Positions 63,576-64,000 of a DNA stretch of 64,000 nt are shown piece by piece (the stretch's first letter is position 1; the number at the start of each line of letters is the position of its first letter). The notes under the pieces are model-generated. The model was not told the DNA's origin, ran no database searches, and saw only the letters and a program-made list of their open reading frames with translations. The position numbers and the translations under genes are program-made. The DNA comes from Lunularia cruciata (Eukaryota; Streptophyta; Marchantiopsida; Lunulariales; Lunulariaceae). The stretch spans positions 7,006,001 through 7,070,000 of the forward strand of contig OX419757.1 in NCBI GenBank assembly GCA_948567375.1, written 5' to 3'.

Positions 63576-64000
63576 TGTAATACTCCGAGGACAAGAGAAG
63601 AGAGAAAACACAGATTGCACTCTCAAACATTCGATGCCCCAAGGGAGCACCTTCTCTTTATTATATAGACAAAGAGGATCTCCTCCAAGGAAGCTCCACC
63701 ATAGGATTAGGGACACAGATAGGTGACATGTCAACAAGCTCCACCCTTGGATTACTTACTTGGATGGGTGACATGTCAGCAAGCTCCACCCTTGGATTAC
63801 TTACTTGGATGGGGGACCTGTCTGGTCTAGGTCCTATCTGGTTGGTCAAACAAGCTTTGACCGGAGGGAATCTTTTAGGGAATCTTCCTATAGGAATCTC
63901 AAAATCATGTGAGTAAGGTACCGTTGGAAAACTCTCAATGAGACAAAGTAGGGGAGGGGGGCATCAGTACATTTTCAAGGCCTAATTCATCCTATTAGGC
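63576..64000 (-). repeat. 5' LTR of chromovirus B (truncated by window end)
   Basis: Matches 57719 onward but contains a 45-bp tandem duplication (units starting at 63736 and 63781, each beginning AAGCTCCACCCTTGG) that the other family-B LTRs here have only once. It also carries small differences and a shortened GGGGGG region near 63950. Confidence 0.92.

Larger units (their letters stand above)
57719..64000 (-). mobile_element. Ty3/gypsy chromovirus (family B), minus strand, right end outside window
   Basis: 3' LTR 57719-58457, then on the minus strand chromodomain, integrase, RNase H, RT, protease and gag reading back to ATG 62972, a 603-bp leader, a primer site and the 5' LTR from 63576 past the window end. 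The primer site next to the 5' LTR reads TGATATCAGAGC on the minus strand, matching 11 of 12 positions of the initiator-Met type TGGTATCAGAGC. The domains are nearly complete but carry several nonsense codons and a frameshift. Confidence 0.92.

Noticed and set aside
63661-63916. Repetitive ORFs on both strands at the right end (MSPIQVSNPRVEL units)
   Set aside because: Translation of the 45-bp tandem duplication inside the LTR.
1-64000. CRISPR arrays, bacterial operons, riboswitches, rRNA genes
   Set aside because: Nothing with regular spaced repeats, Shine-Dalgarno-led gene strings or rRNA-like blocks was seen; the window is eukaryotic.

Overview
The window looks like nuclear DNA of a land plant with a large, repeat-rich genome. 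The evidence is layered Ty3/gypsy and Ty1/copia LTR retrotransposons, a two-exon ankyrin/PGG membrane-protein gene with canonical splice sites, a tRNA-Lys fossil resembling plant mitochondrial trnK, and the LTR/PBS/PPT structures of plant elements. The species, and whether it is a bryophyte, fern, lycophyte or seed plant, cannot be settled from the sequence. There are no operons, CRISPR arrays or bacterial features.

Region 1 (1-17644) is a decayed Ty3/gypsy-type element with an unusual domain order: gag, two zinc knuckles, aspartic protease, a complete C5 cytosine DNA methyltransferase, reverse transcriptase, RNase H, integrase and a C-terminal PHD finger. All of this appears to have been one reading frame, now broken by 14 nonsense codons and one frameshift. 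A second, intact 7.84-kb Ty3/gypsy element (2766-10603) sits inside its gag. That insertion has indistinguishable 692-bp LTRs, a 4-5-bp target duplication, a tRNA-Glu-type primer site, an extra zinc-knuckle ORF and one open 1608-residue gag-pol. Region 2 (17645-23308) holds 885 bp of unrecognised sequence, then an older truncated copy of the methyltransferase element (18530-22327), then a degraded copia RT/RNase H remnant.

Region 3 (23309-31450) is decayed sequence: a minus-strand relic of unrecognised coding sequence, a mitochondrial-type tRNA-Lys fossil, simple repeats, and a minus-strand copia gag-protease-integrase relic. Region 4 (about 31450-39700) is comparatively repeat-poor and carries the only convincing host gene, an ankyrin-repeat protein with a C-terminal PGG/four-helix membrane domain (36654 to 33823, minus strand). 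AT-rich DNA with two perfect hairpins lies beyond its 5' side.

Region 5 (39700-57514) contains an old chromovirus (42960-49320) carrying a solo LTR of a different chromovirus family, surrounded by decayed ORFs of unknown family, several of them coiled-coil. Region 6 (57515-64000) is a minus-strand chromovirus of that second family, with chromodomain and iMet-type primer site. It inserted into an oppositely oriented LTR of its own family, which created a roughly 200-bp inverted repeat. Its 5' LTR runs off the window.

One theme links the region. In the older elements nearly every premature stop can be explained by C-to-T change of CAG, CGA or CAA on the coding strand, as expected from long-term cytosine methylation. 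The youngest element has none. One of the decayed elements itself encoded a cytosine methyltransferase and a PHD chromatin-reader module.
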